From JADKAC01 sp964492065 (GTDB lineage Bacteria > Bacteroidota > Bacteroidia > Chitinophagales > BACL12): a stretch of DNA of 64,000 nt. The translations under genes were made by a program, and so were the position numbers. Location of the stretch: the NCBI GenBank assembly GCA_964492065.1, contig CAZBHH010000012.1:14285-78284 (forward strand), in the 5' to 3' direction. The notes under the pieces are model-generated. The model saw only the letters and a list, made by a program, of their open reading frames with translations, was not told the DNA's origin and searched no databases. Of this stretch, positions 8,601-19,300 are shown one piece after another (positions within the stretch are counted from its first letter, which is position 1; each line of letters begins with the position of its first letter).

Positions 8601-9857
8601 ATGGATGCTGTTTTAATCACCATCGGCGATGAATTATTAAACGGAACCACGCTGGATACCAACTCCGCATTTATCGGAAAAGAGCTCGCATTGTCGGGCA
8701 TTGCACTGCATGAAAAGATTACCATTTCAGATAAGCGCAACCATATATTGCAAACACTTGAAAAATATGTGGGCACTTATAAATTGATATTGATAACAGG
8801 CGGCCTCGGCCCCACAAAAGACGATATTACAAAACATACACTTGCGGAATTTTTCAATTCGGGATTAGTTATGGACAGCGGTGTTTTGGCGAGTATAGAA
8901 GAACGGTTTGCAAAGCGGGGCCTCCAATTAACGGAATCCAACCGCCAACAGGCGATGGTTCCCTCTGCATGCAGGATAATTCAAAATGCGATGGGCACTG
9001 CGCCGGGGATGTGGTTTGAAAGAGATAATTCCATTGTGATTTCCATGCCGGGCGTACCTTATGAAATGCAGGAGATGTTGCGGGATTCCGTTTTACCGCT
9101 GTTGCAGTCTCGTTTTGAATTACCGGCGATTTACAACGTGCACCTGATGACTTCGGGATTGGGCGAATCCTGGCTGGCAGATAAAATTGCCGATATTGAA
9201 GACAGTTTGCCGGATGCCGTCGGACTCGCTTATTTACCCTCGCCGGGATTGGTAAAACTACGGCTGACCGCCAAAGGCAAAAACACGGAGATTCTGCGAG
9301 CAATCACACAACCCATTGTGGAATCGATAGTCGCACGCCTCGGCCATCATGTATTCAGCACCGAAGGCGAATCGCTCGAGGCAAAGGTGGGCAGTATGCT
9401 GCTTCAATTATCGGCAACGGTGGGAACTGCCGAAAGTTGTACCGGCGGCGCCATCGCCAAAAAAATCACTTCTGTTCCGGGGAGCTCAGATTATTTTTCA
9501 GGTTCGGTAGTGGCCTATCACAACGCTATAAAATCCCGTCTGTTGCAAGTAGATCCTGCAACCCTGGAGCGCTACGGCGCCGTCAGTGAACAAGTCGTCA
9601 GCGAAATGCTGGCCGGGGGATTGCATGTATTGCAAACCGATTACGTCATTGCCGCTTCGGGAATTGCCGGGCCGGGTGGCGGCATGGAAGACAAACCCGT
9701 GGGAACCGTATATATCGGCGTCAGCGGTAGAGGCGATACCCGGGTAAAAAAGTTTGTTTTTGCAAACAACCGGCCTGTAAATATCGAATATACCTGCATG
9801 TTTGCACTGCACGAACTGCGCATGCTGTTATTGACCCATCTTGAAAAACAGATTTAA
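8601..9857 (+). CDS. cinA: CinA family protein (NMN amidase / ADP-ribose pyrophosphatase type)
   Basis: A 418-residue two-domain CinA. Residues 1-170 are the MoCF-biosynthesis-like domain (start MDAVLITIGDELLNGTT, GGLGPTKDDIT). Residues about 255-415 are the CinA C-terminal domain with the amidase signature GTAESCTGGAIAKKI and SGIAGPGGG. In characterised homologues the C-terminal domain deamidates nicotinamide mononucleotide, recycling pyridine nucleotides; the N-terminal domain hydrolyses ADP-ribose in some. The name reflects historical linkage to competence genes; dprA lies 6 kb away but not in the same operon. Length is normal for the family. The E2 gene starts 48 bases downstream with its own promoter. 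Confidence 0.95.
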   Translation: MDAVLITIGDELLNGTTLDTNSAFIGKELALSGIALHEKITISDKRNHILQTLEKYVGTYKLILITGGLGPTKDDITKHTLAEFFNSGLVMDSGVLASIEERFAKRGLQLTESNRQQAMVPSACRIIQNAMGTAPGMWFERDNSIVISMPGVPYEMQEMLRDSVLPLLQSRFELPAIYNVHLMTSGLGESWLADKIADIEDSLPDAVGLAYLPSPGLVKLRLTAKGKNTEILRAITQPIVESIVARLGHHVFSTEGESLEAKVGSMLLQLSATVGTAESCTGGAIAKKITSVPGSSDYFSGSVVAYHNAIKSRLLQVDPATLERYGAVSEQVVSEMLAGGLHVLQTDYVIAASGIAGPGGGMEDKPVGTVYIGVSGRGDTRVKKFVFANNRPVNIEYTCMFALHELRMLLLTHLEKQI

Positions 9858-9871
9858 ACAGTTTAACTTTG
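9841..9871 (+). promoter_or_regulatory. Candidate Bacteroidota-type promoter of the E2 gene
   Basis: TTG at 9841-9843, a 20-base spacer and TAACTTTG at 9864-9871 match the -33/-7 pattern TTTG...TAnnTTTG known for Bacteroidota housekeeping sigma. The predicted start site lies about 28 bases before the ATG at 9906. It overlaps the 3' end of cinA. Confidence 0.5.
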
Positions 9872-9905
9872 AGCGTAATCATTTCCTAATAAAAAAATCG
9901 TAATA

Positions 9906-11237
9906 ATGGCGCAGTCAGATCTTAAGATGCCCAAAATGGGTGAGAGTATAATGGAAGCCACTATATTGAAATGGCTGAAGAAAGAAGGAGATTCCGTTGA
10001 ATTGGATGAACCGGTATTGGAAATTGCAACGGACAAGGTCGACAGCGAAGTGCCTTCTCCCTTTGCGGGCACTATTACCAAAATATTATTTAACGAAGGC
10101 GATGTAGTGGAGGTGGGTAAGACAATTGCCTTAATCAGCAGCGGTGGCGATGATGCCATTGCGCCGCCCGCAATGCAACAGGAAGCAGTTATACAAACCG
10201 CCGAACGGCAAACGGCGGTACATACGGAAGTGACACCGGTAATACAACAAACACAAACGGGTGCATCCAACGGCACTGCCGATAGGTTTTATTCGCCGCT
10301 CGTGTTAAATATTGCCCGCAGTGAGGGCATTTCGATGGTGGAACTGGAATCGATTAACGGCACCGGAAAAGATGCACGGGTAACTAAATCCGATGTGTTG
10401 AACTATTTAAAAGACCGCAGTGCACGTGAAAATGCACCCGTGACGTCACAAACTATTGAGAAGCCGGTTGTCAAAGAAGCTATTATCAAAGAACCTGTTG
10501 TCAAAACTTCCGTACCCGCTTCGGGCGGCAATGTGGAGATTGTGGAAATGGACCGCATGCGCAAATTGATTGCCGACCACATGGTGATGAGCAAACACAC
10601 CTCTGCGCATGTCACTTCTTTTGTCGAAGTGGATATGACCAATATCGTCACCTGGAGAAACAGTATTAAATCCAGGTTCGAAAAACGGGAAGGTCAGAAA
10701 ATTACATTCACTCCTATTTTCATCGAGGCAATCGTAAAAGCGATAAAGGAATTTCCGGGGATAAATATTTCGGTGGACGGATACAATCTCATTTATAAAA
10801 AAGATATCAATATCGGTATGGCAACCGCCCTGCCTTCCGGCAACCTCATCGTACCCGTAATTAAAAATGCCGATCGCATGAACCTGGTGGGATTGACGAG
10901 CGCCGTCAACGATTTTGCCAATAGGGCACGCATGAACAAACTGAAGCCCGAAGAAATCCAGGACGGCACATTTACACTGACGAATGTCGGCTCATTCGGA
11001 AGTATCATGGGAACACCTGTCATCAATCAGCCGCAGGTGGCTATACTTGCTACCGGCGCTATTAAGAAACGCCCCGTAGTATTGGAGACAAGCCAGGGCG
11101 ATGTAATTGCAATTCGCCACATGATGTATATGAGTATGAGTTACGATCACCGTGTTGTGGATGGTATGCTGGGCGGTACTTTCCTCTCCCGTGTCGGACA
11201 GTTATTGGAGAATTTTGACGGCACACGGGAAGTATAA
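9906..11237 (+). CDS. Dihydrolipoamide acyltransferase, E2 of a 2-oxoacid dehydrogenase
   Basis: A 443-residue E2 subunit. The lipoyl domain occupies residues 1-77, with the lipoylated Lys44 in ATDKVDSEVP. A flexible Thr/Gln-rich linker leads to the E1/E3-binding domain (about 127-170, SPLVLNIARSEGI, GKDARVTKSDV). The catalytic domain follows from ~205, ending with the active-site motif YDHRVVDG near residue 414. E2 forms the core of pyruvate, 2-oxoglutarate or branched-chain 2-oxoacid dehydrogenase and transfers the acyl group to CoA. One lipoyl domain and the RKLIADHMVMSKH block resemble the branched-chain/pyruvate type found in Bacteroidota. No E1 or E3 gene is adjacent, so the substrate is not fixed by context. 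Confidence 0.93.
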   Translation: MAQSDLKMPKMGESIMEATILKWLKKEGDSVELDEPVLEIATDKVDSEVPSPFAGTITKILFNEGDVVEVGKTIALISSGGDDAIAPPAMQQEAVIQTAERQTAVHTEVTPVIQQTQTGASNGTADRFYSPLVLNIARSEGISMVELESINGTGKDARVTKSDVLNYLKDRSARENAPVTSQTIEKPVVKEAIIKEPVVKTSVPASGGNVEIVEMDRMRKLIADHMVMSKHTSAHVTSFVEVDMTNIVTWRNSIKSRFEKREGQKITFTPIFIEAIVKAIKEFPGINISVDGYNLIYKKDINIGMATALPSGNLIVPVIKNADRMNLVGLTSAVNDFANRARMNKLKPEEIQDGTFTLTNVGSFGSIMGTPVINQPQVAILATGAIKKRPVVLETSQGDVIAIRHMMYMSMSYDHRVVDGMLGGTFLSRVGQLLENFDGTREV

Positions 11238-11325
11238 GCCGAAAGTGATGGGAGCACCTACAGGCGCAAGGTACGATATTTCAAACAACAGCGCAACCGG
11301 AACCCGCATATAAAAAGACAAGCGT

Positions 11326-12714
11326 ATGTATATAGAACAAATGTACACTAACTGCCTTGCGGCGGCAGCGTACTATATTGAAAGCAACGGCGAAGCGGCA
11401 GTCATTGACCCATTGCGTGAAACCGAACCGTATATTAATAAAGCGAAATCACGTGGCGCTGTCATCAAATATGTTTTCGAAACGCATTTTCATGCCGACT
11501 TTGTCTCGGGCCATATAGACCTTGCCCGCAAAACAGGAGCAACTATCGTGTATGGACCGGGAGCCGCAACCGAATATTCGGTGCACCACGCCACAGACGG
11601 TGAAACGTTTTCTCTCGGAAACATCACAATTACCGCTTTGCACACACCGGGGCATACATTGGAGTCGACTTGTTATTTATTAACGGATGCAAATGGCAAA
11701 CACCATTGTATTTTTACCGGTGATACGCTATTCGTCGGCGATGTCGGCCGCCCTGATTTATTAGACGGGTATATGACCAAAGAAGCATTGGCGAGTATGA
11801 TGTACGACTCGCTGAATACAAAAATAAAAGTGCTGGGCGACGAAGTAATTATCTATCCCGCCCATGGCCCGGGAAGCGCCTGCGGTAAAAGCCTGGGCGC
11901 CGATAAGCACTCGACAATCGGCATACAGAAAAAAACGAACTACGCTTTACAGCCGATGACTCGTGAGGAATTTATTACAAGGGTTACCGAAGGTTTAGCC
12001 CCACCGCCGTCGTATTTCTTTAAGGATGCAGCCATCAATAAAAAAGGTTATGAAGCTATCGACCATATAATGGAGCGCAATACAGCGATATTATCCGCCG
12101 ATGCATTTGAACATGCGATGGCATACGCTGTTGTATTGGACACCCGGGTTGCCGCCGATTTTGAGAAGGGATTCATACCCGGCAGCATCAATATCGGGCT
12201 CGACGGCATGTTTGCCGTTTGGGTAGGCTCATTGATAGATATTCAAAAACCGATTGTCGTAGTATGTGCACCCGGTAAGGAAAGAGAATCGGTTTTAAGA
12301 TTAGCACGTGTGGGTTACGAACAAGTGCAAGGCGTTCTGGAAGGCGGTTTTGAAAGCTGGAAGCAAGCCGGCAAGCCGGTGGACACTGTTCTCTCCATCC
12401 AGGCAGAAGAAGTAGCGCAGTATTACAACAAACCCGGATATAGGATATTGGATACCCGCAAACCCGGAGAATATGCAACAGCACATATCGCAGGCGCTGT
12501 GAATATAGAGTTAAATCAGATCGAATCGAGAATGGATGAATTGCAGCCGGAAATCACCTATGTAATGCATTGTGCCGCCGGTTATCGCTCGATGATTGCC
12601 GCTTCAATACTAAAAAAGCACGGTAAGACAAACTTTATAAATGTCAGCGGAGGCTTCAGCGCCCTGGCTAAGACGAATTTACCAAAGGCGACGAGCGCCG
12701 CACAGGCTGTCTGA
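11326..12714 (+). CDS. CstB-like persulfide dioxygenase with two rhodanese domains
   Basis: A 462-residue protein. Residues 1-240 are a metallo-beta-lactamase fold of the ETHE1/persulfide dioxygenase kind: HFHADFVSGH, TPGHT and FTGDTLFVGDVGRPDL supply His, His and Asp ligands for one iron. The Phe in HFHADF replaces the second-site His of dinuclear enzymes. Two rhodanese domains follow: about 265-355 with loop CAPGKER, and about 365-455 with loop HCAAGYRS, each retaining a catalytic Cys. This is the domain order of CstB, which oxidises persulfides to thiosulfate during sulfide detoxification. No sulfide:quinone reductase or CstR-like regulator is adjacent. Probably cytoplasmic, no signal peptide. 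Confidence 0.88.
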   Translation: MYIEQMYTNCLAAAAYYIESNGEAAVIDPLRETEPYINKAKSRGAVIKYVFETHFHADFVSGHIDLARKTGATIVYGPGAATEYSVHHATDGETFSLGNITITALHTPGHTLESTCYLLTDANGKHHCIFTGDTLFVGDVGRPDLLDGYMTKEALASMMYDSLNTKIKVLGDEVIIYPAHGPGSACGKSLGADKHSTIGIQKKTNYALQPMTREEFITRVTEGLAPPPSYFFKDAAINKKGYEAIDHIMERNTAILSADAFEHAMAYAVVLDTRVAADFEKGFIPGSINIGLDGMFAVWVGSLIDIQKPIVVVCAPGKERESVLRLARVGYEQVQGVLEGGFESWKQAGKPVDTVLSIQAEEVAQYYNKPGYRILDTRKPGEYATAHIAGAVNIELNQIESRMDELQPEITYVMHCAAGYRSMIAASILKKHGKTNFINVSGGFSALAKTNLPKATSAAQAV

Positions 12715-12876
12715 TATTTTTAAATACCGCATAGCCACATGTACCCGATACCGAAAGCATGGAATGCCATTTGGATATTTAATATACGCAGTAAACTCAG
12801 CGATATTAATTTTTGCTGTTTAACGCAGTGCTCAAAATTGCAGTACAGTACATATCTGCAGGTCTAAATAGCAAGA

Positions 12877-12898
12877 GGCCACCGCTTTCGCAATGGCC
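12877..12898 (-). terminator. Weak terminator-like hairpin after the cyclophilin gene
   Basis: On the minus strand a 9-bp stem (two G:T pairs) is closed by a GAAA tetraloop. It lies 27 bases past the cyclophilin stop, but the following T run is poor. Confidence 0.4.
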
Positions 12899-12924
12899 CC
12901 TTCCCTCGGTGAATTAATTTTTGG

Positions 12925-13563
12925 TTACTTGCCAGCTTTCACGTCGCCGGCAGCTTTTGCCTTATTAAATATCGAAACGGGATCGTAGTTGGCTACCGCA
13001 TCTCCCTTGCGAATTATTTCTATATGCTCTATGGTATCACCCTGCTGAATTGCATCCACCACATCCTGGCCTTTTACGACATGGCCAAATACGGCGTGCT
13101 TTCCATCCAGCCACGGCGTATCTTTATGAGTGATAAAAAACTGGCTGCCATTGGTAAACGGACCTGCATTTGCCATCGATAAAATACCCGCTTTATCGTG
13201 TCTTAAATCGGTGTGAAATTCATCCTTAAATTTATAACCCGGGCCACCGCTGCCATTGCCGGAGGGATCGCCGCCCTGAATCATAAAGTTTGCAATCACC
13301 CGGTGAAATTTCAAACCATCGTAAAACGGTGTTCCCAAGGGTTTAGCGGTGTTCTCAATACTGCCTTCTGCCAGGCCTGCGAAATTGGCCACGGTGAGTG
13401 GCGCTTTCTGAAATTCGAGAAACAGGAGAATATCGCCTTTGCTGGTTTGCATATTGGCATATAATCCATCGGGTAAATCCTTGGTAACGTCTTGTGCTTG
13501 TTGTGCTGTCATAATTCCTGATATTGAAATGAGCAATGTTAAACTAAAAATTCTGTAATTCAT
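12925..13563 (-). CDS. Exported cyclophilin-type peptidyl-prolyl isomerase
   Basis: A 212-residue protein with a signal peptide (MNYRIFSLTLLISISGIMTAQ) and a single cyclophilin domain. Signature parts are visible: FHRVIANFMIQGGDPSG with the catalytic Arg in FHRV, GPGYKFKDEF, FTNGSQFFIT and WLDGKHAVFGHV. It would speed cis-trans proline isomerisation during folding in the periplasm. Length and motif spacing are ordinary. It lies 34 bases downstream of the nrnA-like gene on the same strand and may be cotranscribed with it. Confidence 0.93.
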   Translation of the reverse strand: MNYRIFSLTLLISISGIMTAQQAQDVTKDLPDGLYANMQTSKGDILLFLEFQKAPLTVANFAGLAEGSIENTAKPLGTPFYDGLKFHRVIANFMIQGGDPSGNGSGGPGYKFKDEFHTDLRHDKAGILSMANAGPFTNGSQFFITHKDTPWLDGKHAVFGHVVKGQDVVDAIQQGDTIEHIEIIRKGDAVANYDPVSIFNKAKAAGDVKAGK

Positions 13564-13597
13564 TTTTTCTTGTTTTTATATTGTTATCAATGTATTC

Positions 13598-14608
13598 TCA
13601 ATCTGGATAATTTTGAATGAATCCGGGCAGGATTTCTTTCAGGTAGCCAACCGTGTCTTCCAGGCTTTTTGTATAATATCCGCCGGATGCATTTTTATGT
13701 CCGCCGCCGCTGAAATACGCATTGGCAAATGCATTCACATCCACATTGCCCTTGCTGCGAAACGATATTTTTATTTTGTCTTTATCCTCGGTAAGTAAAA
13801 TGGACAATTGAATCAGTTTCAGGGTAAGGGGCATATTGACAATCCCCTCTTTATCGCCGGTACCCAGTTTAAAATCTTCCGCCTCCTGCATAGTAATACT
13901 CATTATAGCAGTGCGTTCATTTTCCAGCACTTCCAGCTTTTGGGAAAGCAAATAACCGATAAACCGCAGCCGGTTTTCCTTGTACTGATGGTAGAGATTA
14001 TTATGTACGGTTTCAATTTGCACTCCCTTTCTCATCAAATTTGCTGCCAGAATATGTACCCCGGGTGTCGTGCTGGAATATTGAAATATGCCGGTATCCA
14101 TGGCGATACCGGCATAGATCATAGATCCCATTTCCGCATCGATGAGCGCCTCATGGCCGGCGCCTTCGATAAATTTATATATCAGTTCGCAGGTAGAACT
14201 CGCCGCCGGATCCCACAACTCGTAATTTGCAAAGTGATCGGCATCCCGGTGATGATCTATCATTACCAGCAATGCCTGCCGCATTTTTGCCACCTCTTCC
14301 CCTAATTTGTCGATGCGGCTCAGCGCATTAAAGTCGCAACAGAAAATAATATCGCTCTGGGATAAAATAGCAAAACAGGTCTTCGCTTTTTTCTGGTACA
14401 CCCAGGTTTTATCTGCAGCGGTCATCCAGTCGAGAAAATGGGGAAAATCATCCGGTACAATCACATCGGCAATATGCCCTGTTCGCTCGAGGTATAATTT
14501 GAGGCTGAGGCATGCGCCCATCGCATCGGCATCGGGATGGGGATGTGCTAACAATACGATGCGTTTTGGCGTTTTCAATAACGCATATAGTGGTTGCAGG
14601 TGTTCCAT
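13598..14608 (-). CDS. DHH/DHHA1 phosphoesterase, NrnA-like
   Basis: A 336-residue DHH phosphoesterase. Metal-binding motifs are present in order: HPHPDADAMGA near residue 22, a catalytic DHH in VMIDHHRDAD near 117, and the DHHA1 substrate-binding motif GGGHKNASGG near 305. NrnA-type enzymes degrade nano-RNAs and dephosphorylate 3'-phosphoadenosine 5'-phosphate; which activity prevails cannot be read here. No signal peptide, so cytoplasmic. It is transcribed away from ndk and towards the cyclophilin gene. Confidence 0.9.
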   Translation of the reverse strand: MEHLQPLYALLKTPKRIVLLAHPHPDADAMGACLSLKLYLERTGHIADVIVPDDFPHFLDWMTAADKTWVYQKKAKTCFAILSQSDIIFCCDFNALSRIDKLGEEVAKMRQALLVMIDHHRDADHFANYELWDPAASSTCELIYKFIEGAGHEALIDAEMGSMIYAGIAMDTGIFQYSSTTPGVHILAANLMRKGVQIETVHNNLYHQYKENRLRFIGYLLSQKLEVLENERTAIMSITMQEAEDFKLGTGDKEGIVNMPLTLKLIQLSILLTEDKDKIKISFRSKGNVDVNAFANAYFSGGGHKNASGGYYTKSLEDTVGYLKEILPGFIQNYPD

Positions 14609-14680
14609 ACAAAGTGGCTAAAGGTCATTAATTTTTTAATAAAATGAAAAATATCCCGTAAAACAGGAGTTTGGTTTAGC

Positions 14681-14688
14681 TATATTTG
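14681..14688 (+). promoter_or_regulatory. Candidate -7 box of ndk
   Basis: TATATTTG fits TAnnTTTG and would place the start site about 12 bases before the ATG at 14708. No good -33 TTTG is seen at the usual distance. Confidence 0.4.
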
Positions 14689-14707
14689 CGCCCTAAAAAT
14701 ATTGAAC

Positions 14708-15127
14708 ATGTCCGGAAACATTACATTGACCATGATTAAACCCGATGCAGTGCGCAGCAATGCGATTGGCGGTATTTTACAAATGATTAATGATGCGGGA
14801 TTTACAATACGTGCGATGAAATTTACCAAGCTGAGCAAAGAAAAAGCAGGAGAATTTTATGCAGTACATAAAGACAGGCCTTTCTACGGCGAATTAGTGG
14901 AGTTTATGAGCAGCGGGCCTATTGTAGCAGCCATTCTGGAAAAGGAGAATGCCGTTGAGGCATTCCGCACGTTGATTGGTGCAACCGATCCGGCTAAAGC
15001 AGCCGAGGGTACTATTCGCAAAAAATATGCGAAGAGCATCGGTGAAAACGCCGTTCATGGAAGCGACAGCGATGAAAACGCCATTATCGAAAGCGATTTT
15101 CATTTCAGCAAAGTCGAAAGGTTTTAA
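14708..15127 (+). CDS. ndk: Nucleoside-diphosphate kinase
   Basis: A 139-residue kinase transferring the gamma-phosphate from ATP to other NDPs through a phospho-histidine. The N-terminal MIKPDAV motif and the active-site motif ENAVHGSDS, with the catalytic His, are intact, and the length is standard. An in-frame TTG six bases upstream exists, but the ATG at 14708 gives the normal family start. Single gene, diverging from the nrnA-like gene. Confidence 0.97.
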   Translation: MSGNITLTMIKPDAVRSNAIGGILQMINDAGFTIRAMKFTKLSKEKAGEFYAVHKDRPFYGELVEFMSSGPIVAAILEKENAVEAFRTLIGATDPAKAAEGTIRKKYAKSIGENAVHGSDSDENAIIESDFHFSKVERF

Positions 15128-15175
15128 CTGAATGAACCTGGTGTCCCGGCGAGGTAATGCCGGCAGTCACACCGG

Positions 15176-16276
15176 TTAAACTGCCCGATATCGCTTGCCC
15201 GCCAGCGATATGATCACATTTTGAAATTCCAGGTTCAGTAACAGACCGGCGAGTTTACCGGGAGTGAACGGCAGTAGCTGACTCAATTCATCTACGTGCA
15301 TTTCGCCGTTTTGAATCAGCACATCAAACACCATTTTCTCTTCGGCATTTAACTCTATAAATAATTCCCGCTGGGATTTGTGTTTCGGTTCCGCCTTTTC
15401 CCAGTTCATCACCTCAAGGACATCTGCTGCACTTTCAATTAAACAGGCCTTGTTTTTTTTAATGAGTAAATTACACCCTTTGGAATTTTTATTGTCAATA
15501 TTTCCGGGCAGGGCCATTACGTCCCGGTTGTAATTATACGCCAATGCCGCAGTAATCATACTTCCGCCCTCCCGGTCGGTCTCCACCACAATCAGCCCGT
15601 CAATCATTCCGGCGACGATCCGGTTGCGCATCGGGAAATTTTCGCGGTCCGGATTGGTACCTGTAATAAATTCGGTAAGCAGGCCGCCATTAACCAGCAT
15701 TTTTGCAGCAGTATCCTTGTGCACTGCGGGATATATCCTGTCGAGCCCATGCGCCAGCACGCCCACTGTGGGCACGTCGTGTTTTAAACAAGCCTTATGC
15801 GCTGCTATATCAATGCCGTATGCCATACCGCTCACTATTAATACACCCGCAGGCCGGAGTGCATCAACCAGCGTATCGCAGAAGTGCTTCCCGTAAACCG
15901 TCGCATTGCGTGTACCGACTATGCCGAGCACTTTAGATGTATTTAATGCCGCATTGCCCAAATAAAATAACACCAACGGCGCATCGGGACAATTGCGCAG
16001 GCGTTTGGGGTAATCTTCCGCATTGAAGTCGAGAATGCGGATATTGTTTTTCTCTGCGTATTGCAACTCTTTCTCTGCCCGGGAAAATTCTTTAAATCTT
16101 AAAATGCTGTCCGCCATAGTCTCCCCTACTCCGGGTACTGCCAGCAATTTTTTCCTGGTACTTTTAAAAATTTTTTCGGCGCTTCCGCAATAACTGATCA
16201 GGCTTTTGGCTGTAACGCAACCGACATTGGGGACTAAAGTCAGGGCGACGTGATATAACAGTTCAGACTGCGGCAA
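15176..16276 (-). CDS. dprA: DNA-processing protein DprA
   Basis: A 366-residue DprA. Residues ~1-70 hold an HhH/SAM-like segment (TLVPNVGCVTAKSLISYCG). The Rossmann core has GIVGTRNATVYG, SGMAYGIDIAAH and NRIVAGM. A C-terminal winged-helix domain (~300-366) completes the usual architecture. DprA loads RecA on incoming single-stranded DNA during natural transformation. The only plausible start is a TTG at 16276, as no in-frame ATG precedes the conserved N-terminus. Divergent from the M1 peptidase gene. Confidence 0.94.
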   Translation of the reverse strand: MPQSELLYHVALTLVPNVGCVTAKSLISYCGSAEKIFKSTRKKLLAVPGVGETMADSILRFKEFSRAEKELQYAEKNNIRILDFNAEDYPKRLRNCPDAPLVLFYLGNAALNTSKVLGIVGTRNATVYGKHFCDTLVDALRPAGVLIVSGMAYGIDIAAHKACLKHDVPTVGVLAHGLDRIYPAVHKDTAAKMLVNGGLLTEFITGTNPDRENFPMRNRIVAGMIDGLIVVETDREGGSMITAALAYNYNRDVMALPGNIDNKNSKGCNLLIKKNKACLIESAADVLEVMNWEKAEPKHKSQRELFIELNAEEKMVFDVLIQNGEMHVDELSQLLPFTPGKLAGLLLNLEFQNVIISLAGKRYRAV

Positions 16277-16282
16277 GATTTG

Positions 16283-16290
16283 TATTTTTG
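16283..16290 (+). promoter_or_regulatory. Candidate -7 box of the M1 peptidase gene
   Basis: TATTTTTG matches TAnnTTTG about 38 bases before the preferred ATG at 16328. A -33 element is not evident. Confidence 0.35.
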
Positions 16291-16327
16291 GGCGGTTTAA
16301 AAATAATTGAAAAACAATTTATCAGAA

Positions 16328-19300
16328 ATGAAGCATTGGATATTTTATTTTGTTGCCGTTCTCGGAATTACACAGGCATTTGCACAGGTAAATCAGATTC
16401 CGACAGACGGATGGACTGCCCATTACCCGTATCGCGATGCGGGAAATCCCTGGTACTGGAAAAACAAAATGCCCTATCCGGGCTATTGGCAACAAGACGT
16501 TCATTATATCATCAATGCCAAACTCGACGATTCCACCGATATCATCGAAGGTGAGATAATACTCACCTACTACAACAACAGTCCCGATGCATTGCCTTTC
16601 GTGTATTTTCATTTATATCAGGAGGCCTTTCAACCACACTCCTACCTGGATGCATTGACACAGGCAAATAAAATCAAATCCGAATTTTCTCCGTATGAAG
16701 CGGCGGGGCTGGGCACCGAAGTCGAGGATATGCATATCACGGCAATCAATGGCTTCCCAACGGATAAACAGGTGGTGTTGACACAGGATAACACTATATT
16801 GAGAGCCGACCTGGCAGAAGCCATTCAGCCCAACGGCAGCGTTACCTTTCGCATTCAATTCAAGACCTATTTCGGCGACGGCAGTATCCGCAGGCGCATG
16901 AAATTATTCAACAGCTTCGGATATAAACACTACGATATAGTTCATTGGTATCCGCGAATTGCTGTTTACGACAAAAAATTCGGATGGTCAACCGACCAGC
17001 ACCTCGGCCGCGAATTTTACGGCGACTACGGCACCTATGAAGTAAATTTCACACTGCCGGCGCATTACATCATCGACGGGACAGGGTATATCACCAACCA
17101 GGAAGAAGTGTTGCCCGATTACCTGCGCAAAAAATTAGACCTGAATAATTTTGTCGATAAGGCATGGAATTCCAAGCCCTCCGAAATTATTCCGGTAGTA
17201 CCCGGCAATACAAAGACCTGGAAGTTTTATGCGGTGAATGTACACGATTTTGCACTCACTGCCGATCCCACTTACCGCATCGGCGAATCTACCGCAACAG
17301 TCAACGGCAGGCTGGTGCGGTGTATCGCATTGGTGCAGGAGCCGCATGCAGCGGGCTGGGTGAATGCCTCCGACTATGCCGCTGCATTAATTGAATCTTA
17401 TTCTAAAAATTTCGGCGAGTATATCTGGCCGAAAATAATCGTCGCCGATGCAAGGGATGGAATGGAATACCCCATGCTCACCTTAGACGGCGGTTTTGAC
17501 CCGTATTACCGCGATTTGCTCGCTCATGAAGTAGGCCATCAGTGGTTCTTCGGAATGGTGGGCAGCAATGAGACATACCGGGCGGCCCTCGACGAGGGAT
17601 TTACGCAGTTTGCCGATACCTACGTGTATCGCGAAATTGACGGCGACACGATGCTGCAATACGAAGAGGACAATTTCTACCTGAAAAAATTTACCGAACC
17701 GGTTCCCGTCAAATTCGAAGAACTGGACTTCGGCTATCTGCGGGATGCCTCGCGGTTTAAAGACTCCCCGCTGAATACGCATTCCGATTATTTCAACAGC
17801 GGACTGAGACATGGAGGCGGGTACGGCAATGTGTATTATAAAACGGGTACCATGTTGTACAACCTGCAATACGTATTGGGCGATACCCTGTTTTTAAAGG
17901 CCATGCAGCACTATGTAAAGCAGTGGACGCTGTGCCACCCCTATATGGAAGATTTCAGAAACAGCATTATCGGGTACACGGGTGTTGATTTAAACTGGTT
18001 TTTTGATCAATGGCTGGAGACGACAAAAAATATCGATTATGCAGTAGCCGGCATTAAAAAAATAACACCGGGTGAAGCGGTGAAAAATGCAAGCCTTCCT
18101 TTAAACCAATACACAATCACTTTTAAGCGTATCGAGCGCATGCAGATGCCACTGGAGTTCGACGTGGTTACCAATACGGATACTGTTTCTTATTATATAC
18201 CCAATACCTGGTGGGAAAAGGATTTTCCACAGGGAAAATCCGGTAGCAATATCAATGCGTATAACGCCCGGATAAATCCCTATGCATTTGATGTGGTACA
18301 GGTATTGCCCAAATGGTATGGCTGGGATAAATTGAACCAAACTTACAAGGCTACTGTGGTAGTGCCGGGTAAGTTGGAGGACGTTATCATCGACCCATCC
18401 AACCGCCTGTCTGACATTAATGCATTAAACGATTCAAAAAAATGTCCCGTGATAATGCGCTTTGATTCCAAAGTGAGCAATTATCCCGACCCCGACCATT
18501 ACCGCCTCTACTGGAGGCCAGACTTGTGGTTTAACGAAACCGACGGCATAAAAGCAGGCGTTCATTTTAACGGCAATTATTTCAACTATAAACACATATT
18601 CAATTTTACGGCCTGGTACAATACTGAAGTATTACAGGGCGGTTTTTACAATTTTAAATTAAACGACCACCTGTATCGCCCGCAGAAGTTCGCATTTAAT
18701 TTCAATTATAAAACAGCTACCGACCGCATTATTTCACACAGCGACTTCTTATTCTCGGCCAAGTATATGGACGGTATTGCCGGAGGAATCATCGGTATGC
18801 AAAAGCGCCTCGGCTGGTGGAGGCAGGATAGGATTACTATGGAATTAAAAGGGTTCAAAGCACTCGAAACGAGTTATCTCATAGACCCCGCTCATTTTAA
18901 TACGGCGTATAACGGTTCCGTCAATATCATTTACGAACACAACTACAAATATTTTAAGGGCAATGGCACAATTACTGCCGCCTTGCGGGCAAATGCTCCC
19001 TTTAGCGATGTCGCCTTCGGACGCATTTATGTGGAAGCCATCAACGATAACCGCCTCGGGAAATTCGACTTAAAAACACGTTTGTTCGTTCAGGCAGGCC
19101 ATAATCAAAATAACAGCGCACCAGAATCACAACTCTATATGTCCGGCGCCAATCCCGAAACTTATCTCGATAATAAATTCACCCGGGCTGCGGGCTGGAT
19201 ACCCGGCGAGTGGACGGATTACGGCAATACCACCGGTCATTTTCATATGGGCGGCGGCCTTAACCTGCGTGGATACAGCGGCTACACCGTTGTGGATGAA

